Of a DNA stretch of 64,000 nt, positions 50,126-60,051 are shown in pieces (within the stretch, counting starts at the first letter, position 1; every line of letters starts with the position of its first letter). The position numbers were made by a program, and so were the translations under genes. The notes below the pieces were generated by a model that had not been told where the DNA came from, searched no databases, and saw nothing but the letters and a program-made list of their open reading frames with translations. The DNA comes from Rhizobium sp. BK313 (lineage in GTDB: Bacteria; Pseudomonadota; Alphaproteobacteria; Rhizobiales; Rhizobiaceae), in NCBI RefSeq assembly GCF_014193655.1, contig NZ_JACHZQ010000001.1, positions 2,232,001-2,296,000 of the forward strand. The letters are read 5' to 3'.

Positions 50126-52441
50126 ATGGTGGACGTGCGGCGGGCAACCGCGGCCGATGGAAGGCTGCGTGTTAATTTCGACGGTCTGAAATCCTGGCAT
50201 AGCGGTGTTACCGATCGCGCGGGAACGCGGGCGGAGACGGTTTCGCGCCGCTTTCCGAAGGCGGAACACATTCTGAAGCGGGTCATTCCTGTCCTCATCG
50301 TCTCCTTTCTGATGGTCGTCGCCGCCTCGCATTTCTTCGGCATGATGATGGAACATGGGCGAATGGCGGCTGCGGCGCGGCGCGCGACTTCGCTCTCCAT
50401 CGCCGCCGCTTCCGCCGCCTTTTCCAATGATGCCAGCCTGTTCCAGATCGGCGACCGCAATGGCGCCGAAAAGAAACTTGCAACTTACCTTCCGCAGGAT
50501 CGGCTCGACACCGGTGCATTCGTCCTTCTCGTTCAGGCGAGCGGCCGTGTCTTCGGTTCGTCGGCCGCTGGCTCCGCCTATATCGGCCTGACCATCTCCG
50601 ATTTCTTTCCGGAGGTTTCAACCATCAGAAGCTTCGGCGATCATGCCGGTGTGATCGAGACAATGATCGACGGCGCGCCCTATTATGCGGCAATTTCGCT
50701 GATCGGCGACAAGGGCGATTTCGTCCTCTCAGCCGCCTCGATGGAGCAGATCGACAAGCTCTGGCGCGATGAGCTGACGCTCAATGTCACGCTTTTCGCC
50801 GGCATCTCCTCCATCCTGCTTGTCATTCTCTACGCCTACTATACCCAAGTGAAGCGGGCGCGCGATGCCGACGAGATCTTCCTCGAATCCAATCTGCGCG
50901 TCGAAACCGCGCTGTCGCGCGGCCGTTGCGGTCTCTGGGATTTCGATTTCGCCAGCCGCGAATTCTTCTGGTCACGGTCGATGTACGATATGCTCGGCCT
51001 GCCGGCTGCCGATCGGCCGCTGTCGTTCGTGGATGCGGCACGCATGATGCATCCCGATGACAATAGCCTGCATACGTTGGCGCGGTCGGTCACCCGCGGC
51101 AATGCCGGCCAGGTGGATCAGATCCTGCGCATTCGTCATGCCAAAGGGCACTATGTCTGGATGCGTGCCCGTGCGCAGGTCATCCGCACCAATTCCGGCC
51201 ATGTCCATATGATCGGCATCGCCATGGACGTCACCGAACAGCATCGGCTGGCACAGCGTTATGCCGAGGCCGACCAACGCTTGGCGGACGCGATCGAGTG
51301 TACTTCGGAAGCCTTCGTGCTCTGGGACAAGAACGACCGCCTGGTGATGTGCAACGGCCATTTTCAGCAGGCTTACGGCCTACCGGACAACGTGCTGGTG
51401 CCGGGCACTGAGCGCGCTGCCGTCAACGCCGCCGCGGCCCGCCCCGTCATCGAGCGGCGCATCGTCGATCCCGACCGCTCCAATCACTCGCAAACGACGG
51501 AAGTGCAGCTTGCCGACGAGCGCTGGCTGCAGATCAACGAACGCCGCACCCGCGACGGCGGCCTCGTTTCCGTCGGCACCGACATCACGCAGTTGAAACG
51601 CAACCAGGAACGTCTGCGTGAGTCCGAGCGCAGGCTGATGGCGACGATCAACGATCTCTCAGCCTCCCGGCAGATCCTCGAGCGGCAGAAGGCGGAGCTT
51701 TCGACCGCCAACACCAATTATCTCGCGGAAAAGGAACGCGCCCAAGCCGCCAACAAGGCCAAGTCGGAATTCCTCGCCAACATGTCGCATGAGCTGCGTA
51801 CGCCGCTCAACGCCATTCTCGGCTTTTCCGAAATCCTGCAGGACCAGATGTTCGGCCCACTGGGTTCGGCAAAATACAATGAATACGCCAAGGATATCCA
51901 CGACAGCGGCAAGCATCTGCTGAACGTCATCAACGACATTCTCGACATGTCGAAGATCGAAGCGGGCCATATCAAGCTCTCCTGCGAGCGGATCGATCTT
52001 GCGCCGTTGATCGAGGAATGCCTGCGCTTCACCTCCATTCCGGCCGCCTATAAGAACATCCTCATCGAACAGCGCATCTCCTCCGGTATCAAGCTGACGG
52101 CCGACCGCCGCGCCATGAAACAGATCCTGCTCAATCTCCTCTCCAATGCCGTGAAGTTCACCAATGACGGCGGCCGCATCGCGGTGCGTACGCGCAAGGT
52201 CGAGGACGCCGTGATGCTGACGATCGCCGACACCGGCATCGGCATTCCGAAGTCGGCGCTTGGCAAGATCGGTCAGCCCTTCGAACAGGTGCAAAACCAA
52301 TACGCCAAGAGCAAGGGAGGCTCAGGCCTTGGGCTTGCCATTTCGCGGTCGCTGACGACGCTGCACTGCGGCCGCATGCGCATCCGCTCACGCGAAGGCA
52401 TCGGCACCGTGATTGCCATTCGTATCCCCGACATGGGTTGA
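50126..52441 (+). CDS. pleC: PAS-domain sensor histidine kinase of the PdhS type, probable PleC
   Basis: 771 residues. TM1 is near 50-75 (RVIPVLIVSFLMVVAASHFF) and TM2 near 212-235, flanking a ~140-residue periplasmic sensor. Two PAS domains follow (about 250-375 and 385-500), then a coiled coil and HisKA with FLANMSHELRTPLNAILGFS (phospho-acceptor His555) and the ATPase domain (NLLSNAVKFTNDGG, DTGIGIPKSALGKIGQPFEQ, SGLGLAISRSL). PdhS kinases act on DivK to control cell-cycle asymmetry. The symbol rests on architecture and on recalled synteny with glnE and pepN in Sinorhizobium; another PdhS member is possible. Confidence 0.75.
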   Translation: MVDVRRATAADGRLRVNFDGLKSWHSGVTDRAGTRAETVSRRFPKAEHILKRVIPVLIVSFLMVVAASHFFGMMMEHGRMAAAARRATSLSIAAASAAFSNDASLFQIGDRNGAEKKLATYLPQDRLDTGAFVLLVQASGRVFGSSAAGSAYIGLTISDFFPEVSTIRSFGDHAGVIETMIDGAPYYAAISLIGDKGDFVLSAASMEQIDKLWRDELTLNVTLFAGISSILLVILYAYYTQVKRARDADEIFLESNLRVETALSRGRCGLWDFDFASREFFWSRSMYDMLGLPAADRPLSFVDAARMMHPDDNSLHTLARSVTRGNAGQVDQILRIRHAKGHYVWMRARAQVIRTNSGHVHMIGIAMDVTEQHRLAQRYAEADQRLADAIECTSEAFVLWDKNDRLVMCNGHFQQAYGLPDNVLVPGTERAAVNAAAARPVIERRIVDPDRSNHSQTTEVQLADERWLQINERRTRDGGLVSVGTDITQLKRNQERLRESERRLMATINDLSASRQILERQKAELSTANTNYLAEKERAQAANKAKSEFLANMSHELRTPLNAILGFSEILQDQMFGPLGSAKYNEYAKDIHDSGKHLLNVINDILDMSKIEAGHIKLSCERIDLAPLIEECLRFTSIPAAYKNILIEQRISSGIKLTADRRAMKQILLNLLSNAVKFTNDGGRIAVRTRKVEDAVMLTIADTGIGIPKSALGKIGQPFEQVQNQYAKSKGGSGLGLAISRSLTTLHCGRMRIRSREGIGTVIAIRIPDMG

Positions 52442-52442
52442 G

Positions 52443-55403
52443 CTAGGCGCCCACGACCGACTGGAAGACTTTCCGCACGGCTTTCGAAAGCCGTTTCAGT
52501 TCCGCTTCCAGCGTACGAATGTCGGGGCAATCGCCGGCGCGGCAGACCAGCTCGATCAGCCCGGAAGGGGCTCTGTCCGGATCGAACGGCCCATCGACAC
52601 AGAGCCGGATCAACTGCGACAATTCTGTATAGAGATGCAACGCCTCCAGGCAGAGGTCGAGATCGTTGCGGTCCATCAGGCTACCGCCGAGCAATTTCAG
52701 CGCCTCGGTAGTACTGAGGCCGTTGGCATCGATGCCGACGCCCCGGGCGGGTGCGATCAGCCGCAGATATTGCGCGATGAATTCGATATCGATCAGGCCG
52801 CCGGGGATGAGCTTCAAGTCCCAAATGCTCACGGGCGGCTTTTCCTGCTCGATCAAACCGCGCATCTCGGCGACATCCTTGGCGATCTTTGGGATATCTC
52901 GCCTTGCCGAAAGCACTTCGCTGATGATGCGCTCCGCATTCAGCACGAGATCCTCATCGCCGCAAATCAGGCGCGCGCGGGAAAGCGCCATATGCTCCCA
53001 GGTCCAGGCCTCCCCGCGCTGATACTTCTCGAAGGAATTGATGCGCGTTGCGACCGGACCCTTATTGCCGGACGGACGCAGGCGCAGGTCGACCTCATAG
53101 AGCACGCCCTCCGCCGTCGGCGCGGAGAGCGCCGCCATCAGCCGCTGGGTGATGCGGGTAAAATAGCGCGTCGCATCGAGCGGCTTCTGCCCGGAGGATT
53201 CATCAGCTTCATCGTCGTAGTCGTAGAGCAGGATGATATCGATATCCGAACCCGCGGTGAGCTCGAAACTGCCGAGCTTTCCCATGCCGACGACGGCTAC
53301 GCGTCCGCCGGGATAGTCGCCATGTGCGGCCTGAATTTCCTTCATCACCGCGTTCAATGCCGCCTCGACGATCAGATCGGCAAGATAAGTGAATGCACGG
53401 GCCGCCATGGCACCGCCGATTGCGCCGGTCAGCAGGCGAATGCCAATCAGAAAACGCTGCTCCGAAGCGAAGATGCGCAACCGATCCAGCACCTCCTCGT
53501 AGTGCTGCGCCGGCGCCAGAAAGCTGTCGATGCGCTCGGCCAAATAGTCTCGTGTCGGCAGCTCTGCCATCAGGCCCGGGTCCAACATGCCATCGAAGAC
53601 ATGCGGCTTGGCGGCGATAATCTCGGCAAGTCGCGGTGCTGACGACATGATGTTGACGATGAGCGAGAGCAGCGTCGGATTTGTACTCAGCAGCGAAAAG
53701 AGCTGAATACCAGCCGGCAGGCCGGAGATGAAACTATCGAAACGCAGCAGCGCCTGATCCGCCCGCTTGCTCTCGCCGAAGACGCGTAGCAGCTCCGGCG
53801 TCAATTCGGTCAACCGCTCGCGCGCCTCGACCGATTGCGTGGCACGGTAGCGGCCGTAGTGCCATGTGCGGATGACATGGGAGATATCGGAAGGACGCTC
53901 GAAGCCCAGGCGGCGCAATGTTTCCAGCGTATCTGGATCATCGCCCTGGCCGGTAAAGACGAGGTTGCCGGTCTCGGTCGAAAGCTTGGTCTCCTGCTCG
54001 AACAGACGCGCATAGCGCCGCTCGACCGTCTTTAGCGTGGCGACCAACGCCTCGGCAAAGCTGGATAGATCGGGGAAGCCCATCATGAAGGCGATACGCT
54101 TCAGCTCGGCATCCGTTTCGGGAAGCAGATGCGTTTGCTCGTCGCGCACCATCTGGATGCGGTGCTCGACATCGCGCAGAAACCAATAGGCCTCCGTCAG
54201 TTCATCGCGCGTTTCCGCGTCGATCCACTTCGCCTTGGTCAGCTCCGCCAATGTTTCCTCGGTGGCGCGGCCGCGCAGCGCCGGCATGCGTCCGCCGGCG
54301 ATCAATTGCTGCGTCTGCACGAAGAACTCGATCTCGCGGATGCCGCCGCGGCCGAGCTTGACATTGTGGCCTTTGACCGCAATCGCGCCGTGACCCTTAT
54401 GCACATGGATCTGCCGCTTGATCGAATGGATATCCGATATCGCTGCATAGTCGAGATATTTGCGGAAGACGAAGGGTACAAGATCGCGAATGAAGGCTTG
54501 GCCGGCGGCAATATCGCCGCCGACGGCGCGCGCCTTGATGAAGGCGGCGCGCTCCCAATTCTGTCCCCTGCCCTCGTAATAGATCATTGCCGCATCGACG
54601 GGGATGGCAAGCGGCGTAGACCCGGGATCGGGGCGCAGACGGAGATCAGTTCGGAAGACGTAGCCGTCTGCAGTGCGCTCCTGCAGGATGCGCACCAGTC
54701 GGCGCATCAGCCGCGGGAAGATATCGATCGCATCGTCAGGGTTGGGAACGATGCCGGCCATCTCGTCGAAAAAAACGACCAGGTCGATATCGGAGGAATA
54801 ATTCAGCTCCTCGGCGCCGAGCTTGCCCATGCCGAGCACGATAAGGCCAGAACCGCAGCTCGGCGTCGAAGGGTCGCGGACCGTGATCTTGCCGGCCTCG
54901 TGCGACGATAGCAACAGATGGTCGATCGTTGCTGAAATCGAGGCTTCGGCAAGGGCGCTCAGCCAGCGCGTCGTCGCTCTCCCGTCGAAGATGCGGGCGA
55001 GGTCGGCAAGCGCAATCAGGAAGGCGGCGCGGCGCTTGGCGATGCGCAAGCGGCTCATTACCTCTGATTCCGAGGGCGACGATGCATCATCGGAGGCCGG
55101 CAGCCAGGCGCGACGAGCATCGGCCACGAGAACCTCGATTTGCGGCGACAGCGGTTTGCTGATGGCTGCGGCGAGCAGCGCCGGGTCGAGATTGGCGGTT
55201 TCGCGGAGATAGGGTGAGAGTGTCAATGCGGCGGCAATGAAGTCGCGCAGCGGACCGTCGCTATTGAGAAGCGCGGCAATTAGCGGTTCCGATGCGGCGA
55301 TATCCTTGAGGTCGGCGAGCGTCGATTTCAGCTCCGTCTGATTGAGCGGGCGAAGTCGCCCGGGCGGAACATCCTGCAACAAATCGCTTTCCGTCGTCGT
55401 CAT
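52443..55403 (-). CDS. glnE: GlnE, glutamine synthetase adenylyltransferase/adenylyl-removing enzyme
   Basis: A 986-residue bifunctional enzyme, full length. The N-terminal nucleotidyltransferase domain (de-adenylylation) has GMGKLGAEELNYSSDIDLVV; the C-terminal one (adenylylation) has GMGKLGSFELTAGSDIDIIL. Each is followed by a GlnD-PII-UTase helical region (GRGGIREIEFFVQTQQL; IPGGLIDIEFIAQYLRL). It controls GlnA activity in response to PII state and glutamine. Start ATG 55403 has GGGGAGAG upstream. It is convergent with the PdhS-type kinase gene, one base apart. Confidence 0.97.
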   Translation of the reverse strand: MTTTESDLLQDVPPGRLRPLNQTELKSTLADLKDIAASEPLIAALLNSDGPLRDFIAAALTLSPYLRETANLDPALLAAAISKPLSPQIEVLVADARRAWLPASDDASSPSESEVMSRLRIAKRRAAFLIALADLARIFDGRATTRWLSALAEASISATIDHLLLSSHEAGKITVRDPSTPSCGSGLIVLGMGKLGAEELNYSSDIDLVVFFDEMAGIVPNPDDAIDIFPRLMRRLVRILQERTADGYVFRTDLRLRPDPGSTPLAIPVDAAMIYYEGRGQNWERAAFIKARAVGGDIAAGQAFIRDLVPFVFRKYLDYAAISDIHSIKRQIHVHKGHGAIAVKGHNVKLGRGGIREIEFFVQTQQLIAGGRMPALRGRATEETLAELTKAKWIDAETRDELTEAYWFLRDVEHRIQMVRDEQTHLLPETDAELKRIAFMMGFPDLSSFAEALVATLKTVERRYARLFEQETKLSTETGNLVFTGQGDDPDTLETLRRLGFERPSDISHVIRTWHYGRYRATQSVEARERLTELTPELLRVFGESKRADQALLRFDSFISGLPAGIQLFSLLSTNPTLLSLIVNIMSSAPRLAEIIAAKPHVFDGMLDPGLMAELPTRDYLAERIDSFLAPAQHYEEVLDRLRIFASEQRFLIGIRLLTGAIGGAMAARAFTYLADLIVEAALNAVMKEIQAAHGDYPGGRVAVVGMGKLGSFELTAGSDIDIILLYDYDDEADESSGQKPLDATRYFTRITQRLMAALSAPTAEGVLYEVDLRLRPSGNKGPVATRINSFEKYQRGEAWTWEHMALSRARLICGDEDLVLNAERIISEVLSARRDIPKIAKDVAEMRGLIEQEKPPVSIWDLKLIPGGLIDIEFIAQYLRLIAPARGVGIDANGLSTTEALKLLGGSLMDRNDLDLCLEALHLYTELSQLIRLCVDGPFDPDRAPSGLIELVCRAGDCPDIRTLEAELKRLSKAVRKVFQSVVGA

Positions 55404-55541
55404 CCAGCTCTCCCCAACTGCGCCGCGCCTCCGATTGAACGGGTAAAGACGCAAGTAACATCTTGAATCGATACATGATCTCTAAAATCGGGCGTCGATT
55501 TGGAGACGATGCACGGAGCAATCCGATAGTGCAGGATTAAT

Positions 55542-56957
55542 CTATTGTTTCTGCGTGGGGAAGATCATGGTTACGGTCAGGCCGCGAGCGTCTGCACTGG
55601 CCGGGTCGGTATCGGAAAGTTCCAGCCGGCCGCCATGCAGCTCCATCACCGCTTCTACCAGTGCGAGACCAAGGCCGGTGCCGGGTTTGGAGCGGCTCTC
55701 GTCGAGGCGGAAGAAGCGTTTGACAACCTCCGTCCGCTGGTGGGCAGGAATACCCGGACCATGGTCCGCGACAGCAAGATTCACGGCATCGGGCGTACGC
55801 GACAGTCTCAGCACGACCGCCTGCTTGCCTGGGCAGCCGGAGGCATATTTGACGGCATTGTCGATCAGATTGAAGATCGCCTGGCCGATCAGCTCGCGAT
55901 TGCCCTGCACCTCGACATCAGACTCGATATCGGTCGTCAGTGTCAGGCCTGCCTCTTCAGCGACCGGCTCATAAAGCTCGGCCGTGTCCGCAACAATGGT
56001 AGAGAGGTCGACGCCTGTCATCTCAGCAGCAACGGAACCTGCCTCGACGCGGGAGATCATCAGCAGCGCATTGAACGTGCGGATCAACTGGTCAGACTCG
56101 CCGATAATGCCTTCCAGAGCGACACGCCGGCCTTCGTTGTTGGCATTGTCGAGCGCATCAGCCGCTTTGTTGCGCAGCCGCGTCAGCGGCGTCTTCAAGT
56201 CGTGGGCGATGTTGTCAGAGACCTGCCGCAAGCCTTCGTTGAGCTTCTCAATGCGCTCCAGCATGGCGTTCAGCGATGTCGACATGCGATCGAATTCGTC
56301 GCCGGAGCCGCCGACCGGCAGCCGCTGCGAGAGATCACCGGCCATGATCTTGCGGCTGGCATCGGTCATGCGGTCGATGCGCTTCAGCGCGTTGCGGCCG
56401 ATACCGAACCAGATGACCAGCGCACCGAGACCCATGATCGCCAGCGCCAGCATCAAGGCTTGGCGCACCAGCACGCGGAAGCGCTCCGGCTCGCCAAGGT
56501 CGCGGCCGATCAGGATGCGCAGGCCATTGTCGAGAAGGAAGATATTGGCGATCGCCAGATGCCGTCGTTCAGGGTCGGTGCCTGAGTCCGTATAGCGCTC
56601 ATAGATGAAGGGCAATTCCGTCCAACCGGCTTCGCCGAGAACGCCAGGCTGCACCGACGCGACGTTGCCGGCGAGGATATCACCGGAGGGGCTGGCGATG
56701 ACGTAGAGATTGGCGCCGGGTTGGCGCGCGCGGCGCTCCATCGTGCGCAGCAGCAGGTTCAAGCCGCCCACATCGTAAGCGCGCTTGACCTGGCTGACTT
56801 CCTGCTGCACGGCATCGCGGATCTGCCCGGTCAGCAACCGCTCCGACATGGCCGTGACGTAGAAGACGAGTGTAGCGGCGCAGAGCGCAAAGAGGAGGAT
56901 GTAAAGGGCGGACAGGCGGACTGCGGTGGACTTGAAGAGAACGCGAAAGCGGCTCAT
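55542..56957 (-). CDS. Two-component sensor histidine kinase (HAMP-HisKA)
   Basis: 471 residues: TM1 (residues ~12-34), a periplasmic sensor of about 130 residues, TM2 (~165-187), HAMP (~188-240), HisKA with NIAHDLKTPLTRLRNKAADA (His near 250) and the ATPase domain (NLIDNAVKYASGCPGKQAVV, VADHGPGIPAHQRTEVVKRF, GTGLGLALVEAVM). Its ATG overlaps the response-regulator stop by 4 bases, so the pair is coupled. Position downstream of degP suggests envelope-stress sensing, but the stimulus is unknown. Confidence 0.92.
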   Translation of the reverse strand: MSRFRVLFKSTAVRLSALYILLFALCAATLVFYVTAMSERLLTGQIRDAVQQEVSQVKRAYDVGGLNLLLRTMERRARQPGANLYVIASPSGDILAGNVASVQPGVLGEAGWTELPFIYERYTDSGTDPERRHLAIANIFLLDNGLRILIGRDLGEPERFRVLVRQALMLALAIMGLGALVIWFGIGRNALKRIDRMTDASRKIMAGDLSQRLPVGGSGDEFDRMSTSLNAMLERIEKLNEGLRQVSDNIAHDLKTPLTRLRNKAADALDNANNEGRRVALEGIIGESDQLIRTFNALLMISRVEAGSVAAEMTGVDLSTIVADTAELYEPVAEEAGLTLTTDIESDVEVQGNRELIGQAIFNLIDNAVKYASGCPGKQAVVLRLSRTPDAVNLAVADHGPGIPAHQRTEVVKRFFRLDESRSKPGTGLGLALVEAVMELHGGRLELSDTDPASADARGLTVTMIFPTQKQ

Positions 56958-57631
56958 CCCTCGTCCTTGATCATGTAGCCGGCGCCACGGATCGTCTTCA
57001 ACAGCGGCTGGCTGAAATCTTTTTCGATCTTCGAACGCAGCCGCGAGACGTGCACGTCGATAACGTTCGTCTGCGGATCGAAATGGTAATCCCAGACATT
57101 TTCGAGCAGCATGGTGCGCGTCACCACCTGGCCGGCATTCTTCATCAGATATTCGAGCAGGCGGAATTCGCGCGGTTGCAAGAGTATCTCCTTGCCGCCG
57201 CGGCGAACCTCATGCGACAGCCGATCGAGCTCGAGATCGCCGACGCGGTAGAGCACATCCTGCTCCGGCGTGCCCTTGCGGCGACCGAGAACTTCGACGC
57301 GGGCGAGCAATTCACTGAAAGCATAGGGCTTCGGCAGGTAGTCATCGCCACCCGCACGAAGTCCGGTGACGCGATCGTCGACCTGACCGAGTGCGGACAG
57401 AATGAGAACCGGCGTATGCACACCCTTGCGACGCAGTTCGCTGATGACGGAAAGACCGTCGCGGCGCGGCAGCATGCGGTCGATGATGGCGACATCGTAG
57501 ACGTTTTCAGTCGCCATGAAGAGGCCGCTCTCACCGTCGCTCGCATGGTCGGCAATAATGCCGGCCTCGCGAAACGCCTTGGTGAGATAAGCGGCGGCTT
57601 CGAGATCGTCTTCGATAATCAAAATCTTCAT
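56954..57631 (-). CDS. OmpR-family response regulator
   Basis: 225 residues. The receiver domain has the acidic pair in MKILIIEDDLEAAAYL, the phospho-acceptor Asp51 in YDVAIIDRMLPRRDG, LILSALGQVDDRVTGL and the conserved Lys in YLPKPYAFSELLARV. The C-terminal winged-helix domain follows (LQPREFRLLEYLMKNAGQVV, TRTMLLENVWDYHFDPQTNV, VHVSRLRSKIEKDF). The ATG at 57631 gives the normal length; the frame is open upstream, but the extra 27 codons are out of family. It is the partner of the downstream kinase, 4-base overlap. Confidence 0.94.
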   Translation of the reverse strand: MKILIIEDDLEAAAYLTKAFREAGIIADHASDGESGLFMATENVYDVAIIDRMLPRRDGLSVISELRRKGVHTPVLILSALGQVDDRVTGLRAGGDDYLPKPYAFSELLARVEVLGRRKGTPEQDVLYRVGDLELDRLSHEVRRGGKEILLQPREFRLLEYLMKNAGQVVTRTMLLENVWDYHFDPQTNVIDVHVSRLRSKIEKDFSQPLLKTIRGAGYMIKDEG

Positions 57632-57749
57632 GTGAACAACATTACCCGTCGGCGATGCCTCAGCACAACCGGAATCGGAGGAGTTCACAGCATGTTGGCC
57701 AGCGGTTGTCATCTTCTACCTGCCCTGAAAGCCATTCGTCGATAAGCCA

Positions 57750-57789
57750 TGGTCCTGTCCCAAAAATCACTATGCACTTTTGGAGACCA
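57750..57789. repeat. Diverged RIME-like hairpin downstream of degP
   Basis: TGGTC ... CCAAAA ... TTTTGG ... GACCA form a nested inverted repeat around an ATCACTATGCAC-type core. The layout and the AAAA/TTTT inner arms resemble the element at 1087-1135, with many differences. It lies between the degP terminator and the response-regulator start. Confidence 0.45.
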
Positions 57790-57803
57790 CGCCTGGAAAC
57801 AAA

Positions 57804-57835
57804 GGAGCCGCGCTAGCCGTGGCCTGCGCGGCTCC
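57804..57835 (-). terminator. Terminator after degP
   Basis: Perfect 10-bp stem GGAGCCGCGC / GCGCGGCTCC with a 12-base loop; on the minus strand it is followed by TTTGTTT. It begins 26 bases after the degP stop. Confidence 0.85.
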
Positions 57836-57860
57836 CAAATCACTTCAATTGGCCGAAATA

Positions 57861-59420
57861 TCAGCCGGCGTTGATCGGCAGAGCGACGAAGCGGCTACCG
57901 TCGTTGGACTGAATCTGGAACAGCGCGCGGGTGCGGCCGTCCTTCTTCGCCTGGTCGATAACCTTGGCGATGTCGCCGGCATTGGAGACCTGCTGGTTGT
58001 TGACCGAGGTAATCTTCTCGCCTTCCTTCACGCCCTTGTCGGCAGCGTCGGAGTCCGGATCAACACCCGTAATCGCGACGCCCTTGCCATCATCGGATGG
58101 ACCGACGGTGAGGCCGAGATCAGCAAGCGCCTTTTCCGAGGATGGCTGCTGCGGCTGGGGCTGCTGCGAGTTGTCGTCGTTCGAAGCCTGGTTCTGGTCG
58201 GCCGGCAGCGTGCCGAGTTCGACAGTAACCGACTGGGCCTTGCCGTCACGCCACAGCGAGACATCGACCTTGGAGCCCGGCTGCATCGCGCCGATACGGC
58301 GGGCGAGATCGCGCGGATCCTTGACCGGGTCGCCATTGACGGCGGTCACAACGTCGCCATTCTTGATGCCGGCCTTCTGGCCGGGAGAGCCGTCCTGCGG
58401 GGATACGACGAGCGCACCGCTCGGCTCGGACAGGCCGAGGGATTCGGCGATGTCCTTGGTCACCGGCTGGATCTGCACGCCGAGCCAGCCGCGCGACACG
58501 GTGCCGGTCTTGATCAGGTCGGTGACGACGTTCTTGGCGGTGGTCGCGGGGATTGCGAAGGCGATGCCGACGCTACCACCAGACGGAGAGAAGATGGCGG
58601 TGTTGATGCCGACAACCTGGCCGTTGAGGTTGAAGGTCGGGCCACCCGAGTTACCACGGTTCACCGCTGCGTCGACCTGAATGAAGTCGTCATAAGGCCC
58701 GGAGCCGATATCGCGGCCACGGGCCGAGACGATGCCGGCGGTGACTGTGCCGCCGAGGCCGAAGGGGTTGCCGACCGCAACGACCCAGTCGCCGACGCGA
58801 ACCTTGTCGTCGTCAGCCCAATTGACGTAGGTGAACTTCTTGCCCTTGCCGTCGACCTTCAGCACGGCGAGGTCGGTGCGCGGGTCCTTGCCAACCAGCT
58901 TGGCATCGAGTTCCGTGCCGTCATTGAGCACGACGACGAAAGCTGCGCCGTCTGAAACGACGTGGTTGTTGGTAACGAGATAGCCGTCTTCGGAAATGAA
59001 GAAGCCGGAGCCCTGCGCAACCGGGCGCAGACGGCCCTTGCCATCCTGCTGGCCCTTCTGCTGGTTCTGGCCTTGCTGCTGGTTATGACCCTGCTGCTGT
59101 TCAAACTGCTTGAAGAACTTCTTCAGCGGATGATCGTCCGGCAGTTCGTCGAAACCGCGACCGAGGCCGAAGGAATCGTCTTCATCGGCGACCGGATTGA
59201 CGCGCGACTCGACGCGAACGGAAACAACTGCCGGAGACACGGCGTCGACGACATTGGCGAAGCTCGGAACCTGCGGAGCCTGGACATTGACGGCATCGGC
59301 ATAGGAACGGCTGATTTCAGCCGGAACGCCGGTGGCGAGGGCAGCGACAGCGAGGCCGGCGACGACAGAAGCCTTCATAGCGGTGCTACGGGACAGAACG
59401 TCCTTGATATTCCTGAACAT
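57861..59420 (-). CDS. degP: DegP/HtrA periplasmic serine endoprotease (Do family)
   Basis: 519 residues with an N-terminal export signal (MKASVVAGLAVAALATGVPA region). The protease triad is His in YLVTNNHVVSDG, Asp in DPRTDLAVLKVD and Ser in AAVNRGNSGGPTFNLNGQVV. Two PDZ domains follow (~295-385 and ~430-519), separated by an Asn/Gln/Pro-rich linker. The N-terminal regulatory loop is unusually Gln-rich (residues ~95-125). It degrades or refolds misfolded envelope proteins. Start ATG 59420 has GAGAAGG upstream. It lies downstream of cycL after a 175-base gap, with the two-component pair following. Confidence 0.96.
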   Translation of the reverse strand: MFRNIKDVLSRSTAMKASVVAGLAVAALATGVPAEISRSYADAVNVQAPQVPSFANVVDAVSPAVVSVRVESRVNPVADEDDSFGLGRGFDELPDDHPLKKFFKQFEQQQGHNQQQGQNQQKGQQDGKGRLRPVAQGSGFFISEDGYLVTNNHVVSDGAAFVVVLNDGTELDAKLVGKDPRTDLAVLKVDGKGKKFTYVNWADDDKVRVGDWVVAVGNPFGLGGTVTAGIVSARGRDIGSGPYDDFIQVDAAVNRGNSGGPTFNLNGQVVGINTAIFSPSGGSVGIAFAIPATTAKNVVTDLIKTGTVSRGWLGVQIQPVTKDIAESLGLSEPSGALVVSPQDGSPGQKAGIKNGDVVTAVNGDPVKDPRDLARRIGAMQPGSKVDVSLWRDGKAQSVTVELGTLPADQNQASNDDNSQQPQPQQPSSEKALADLGLTVGPSDDGKGVAITGVDPDSDAADKGVKEGEKITSVNNQQVSNAGDIAKVIDQAKKDGRTRALFQIQSNDGSRFVALPINAG

Positions 59421-59595
59421 ATGCGAGTTACCTTCTCTTCTCTCGTCCGATTGTTCTTCTGCCGGTGGAACCGGCGGTGATGGGTTATGGGAAAGATATA
59501 GGGCTTCAGACCTTACAGCGAACTGTCCGACCAATGAAAAGTTCGTAATGTAGCGAAATGTCTTCGACGGGGTAAAGACAACTTGTCGTGCAACA

Positions 59596-60051
59596 TCACT
59601 TGCCGAGGATCTCGTTGAGACGCGCTTCTTCCTCTGCCGTCAGCCGCGTCCCCGTCGGCTTACCCGCACGGCGTCGGGCATAGACGATAAGAGCAAGCCC
59701 GCCAACGAGGAAGAGCGTGGCCGGTGCGCCCCAGAGCAACAGCGTCTTTTCGCTGAAGCGCGGCTTCAATAGCACGAACTCGCCGTAACGAGAAACGAGA
59801 TAGTCAATTACCTGCTTGTCGGTATCGCCGTCGACGAGGCGCTTGCGCACCAGAAGGCGCAGGTCGCGGGCAAGATCGGCATTGGAATCGTCGATCGACT
59901 GGTTCTGGCAGACCATGCAGCGCAACTCGGCCGAAATCGTTCGCGCGCGTGCTTCGAGGGTCTTGTCGGGCAGCACCTCGTCGGGATTGACTGCGAAGGC
60001 GGGTGCGGCGGCGAGGAGGACTGCCAGAGCCAGGACCAATTGCCGGATCAT
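59596..60051 (-). CDS. cycL: CycL/CcmH, cytochrome c maturation thioreductase
   Basis: 151 residues with a signal peptide ([20 protein letters not shown]). The redox motif is [20 protein letters not shown] (C-x-x-C), then [20 protein letters not shown] and one C-terminal membrane anchor. It reduces apocytochrome Cys thiols before haem ligation, with CcmF. It overlaps cycK by 4 bases and closes the cycHJKL operon. Confidence 0.96.
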   Translation of the reverse strand: MIRQLVLALAVLLAAAPAFAVNPDEVLPDKTLEARARTISAELRCMVCQNQSIDDSNADLARDLRLLVRKRLVDGDTDKQVIDYLVSRYGEFVLLKPRFSEKTLLLWGAPATLFLVGGLALIVYARRRAGKPTGTRLTAEEEARLNEILGK

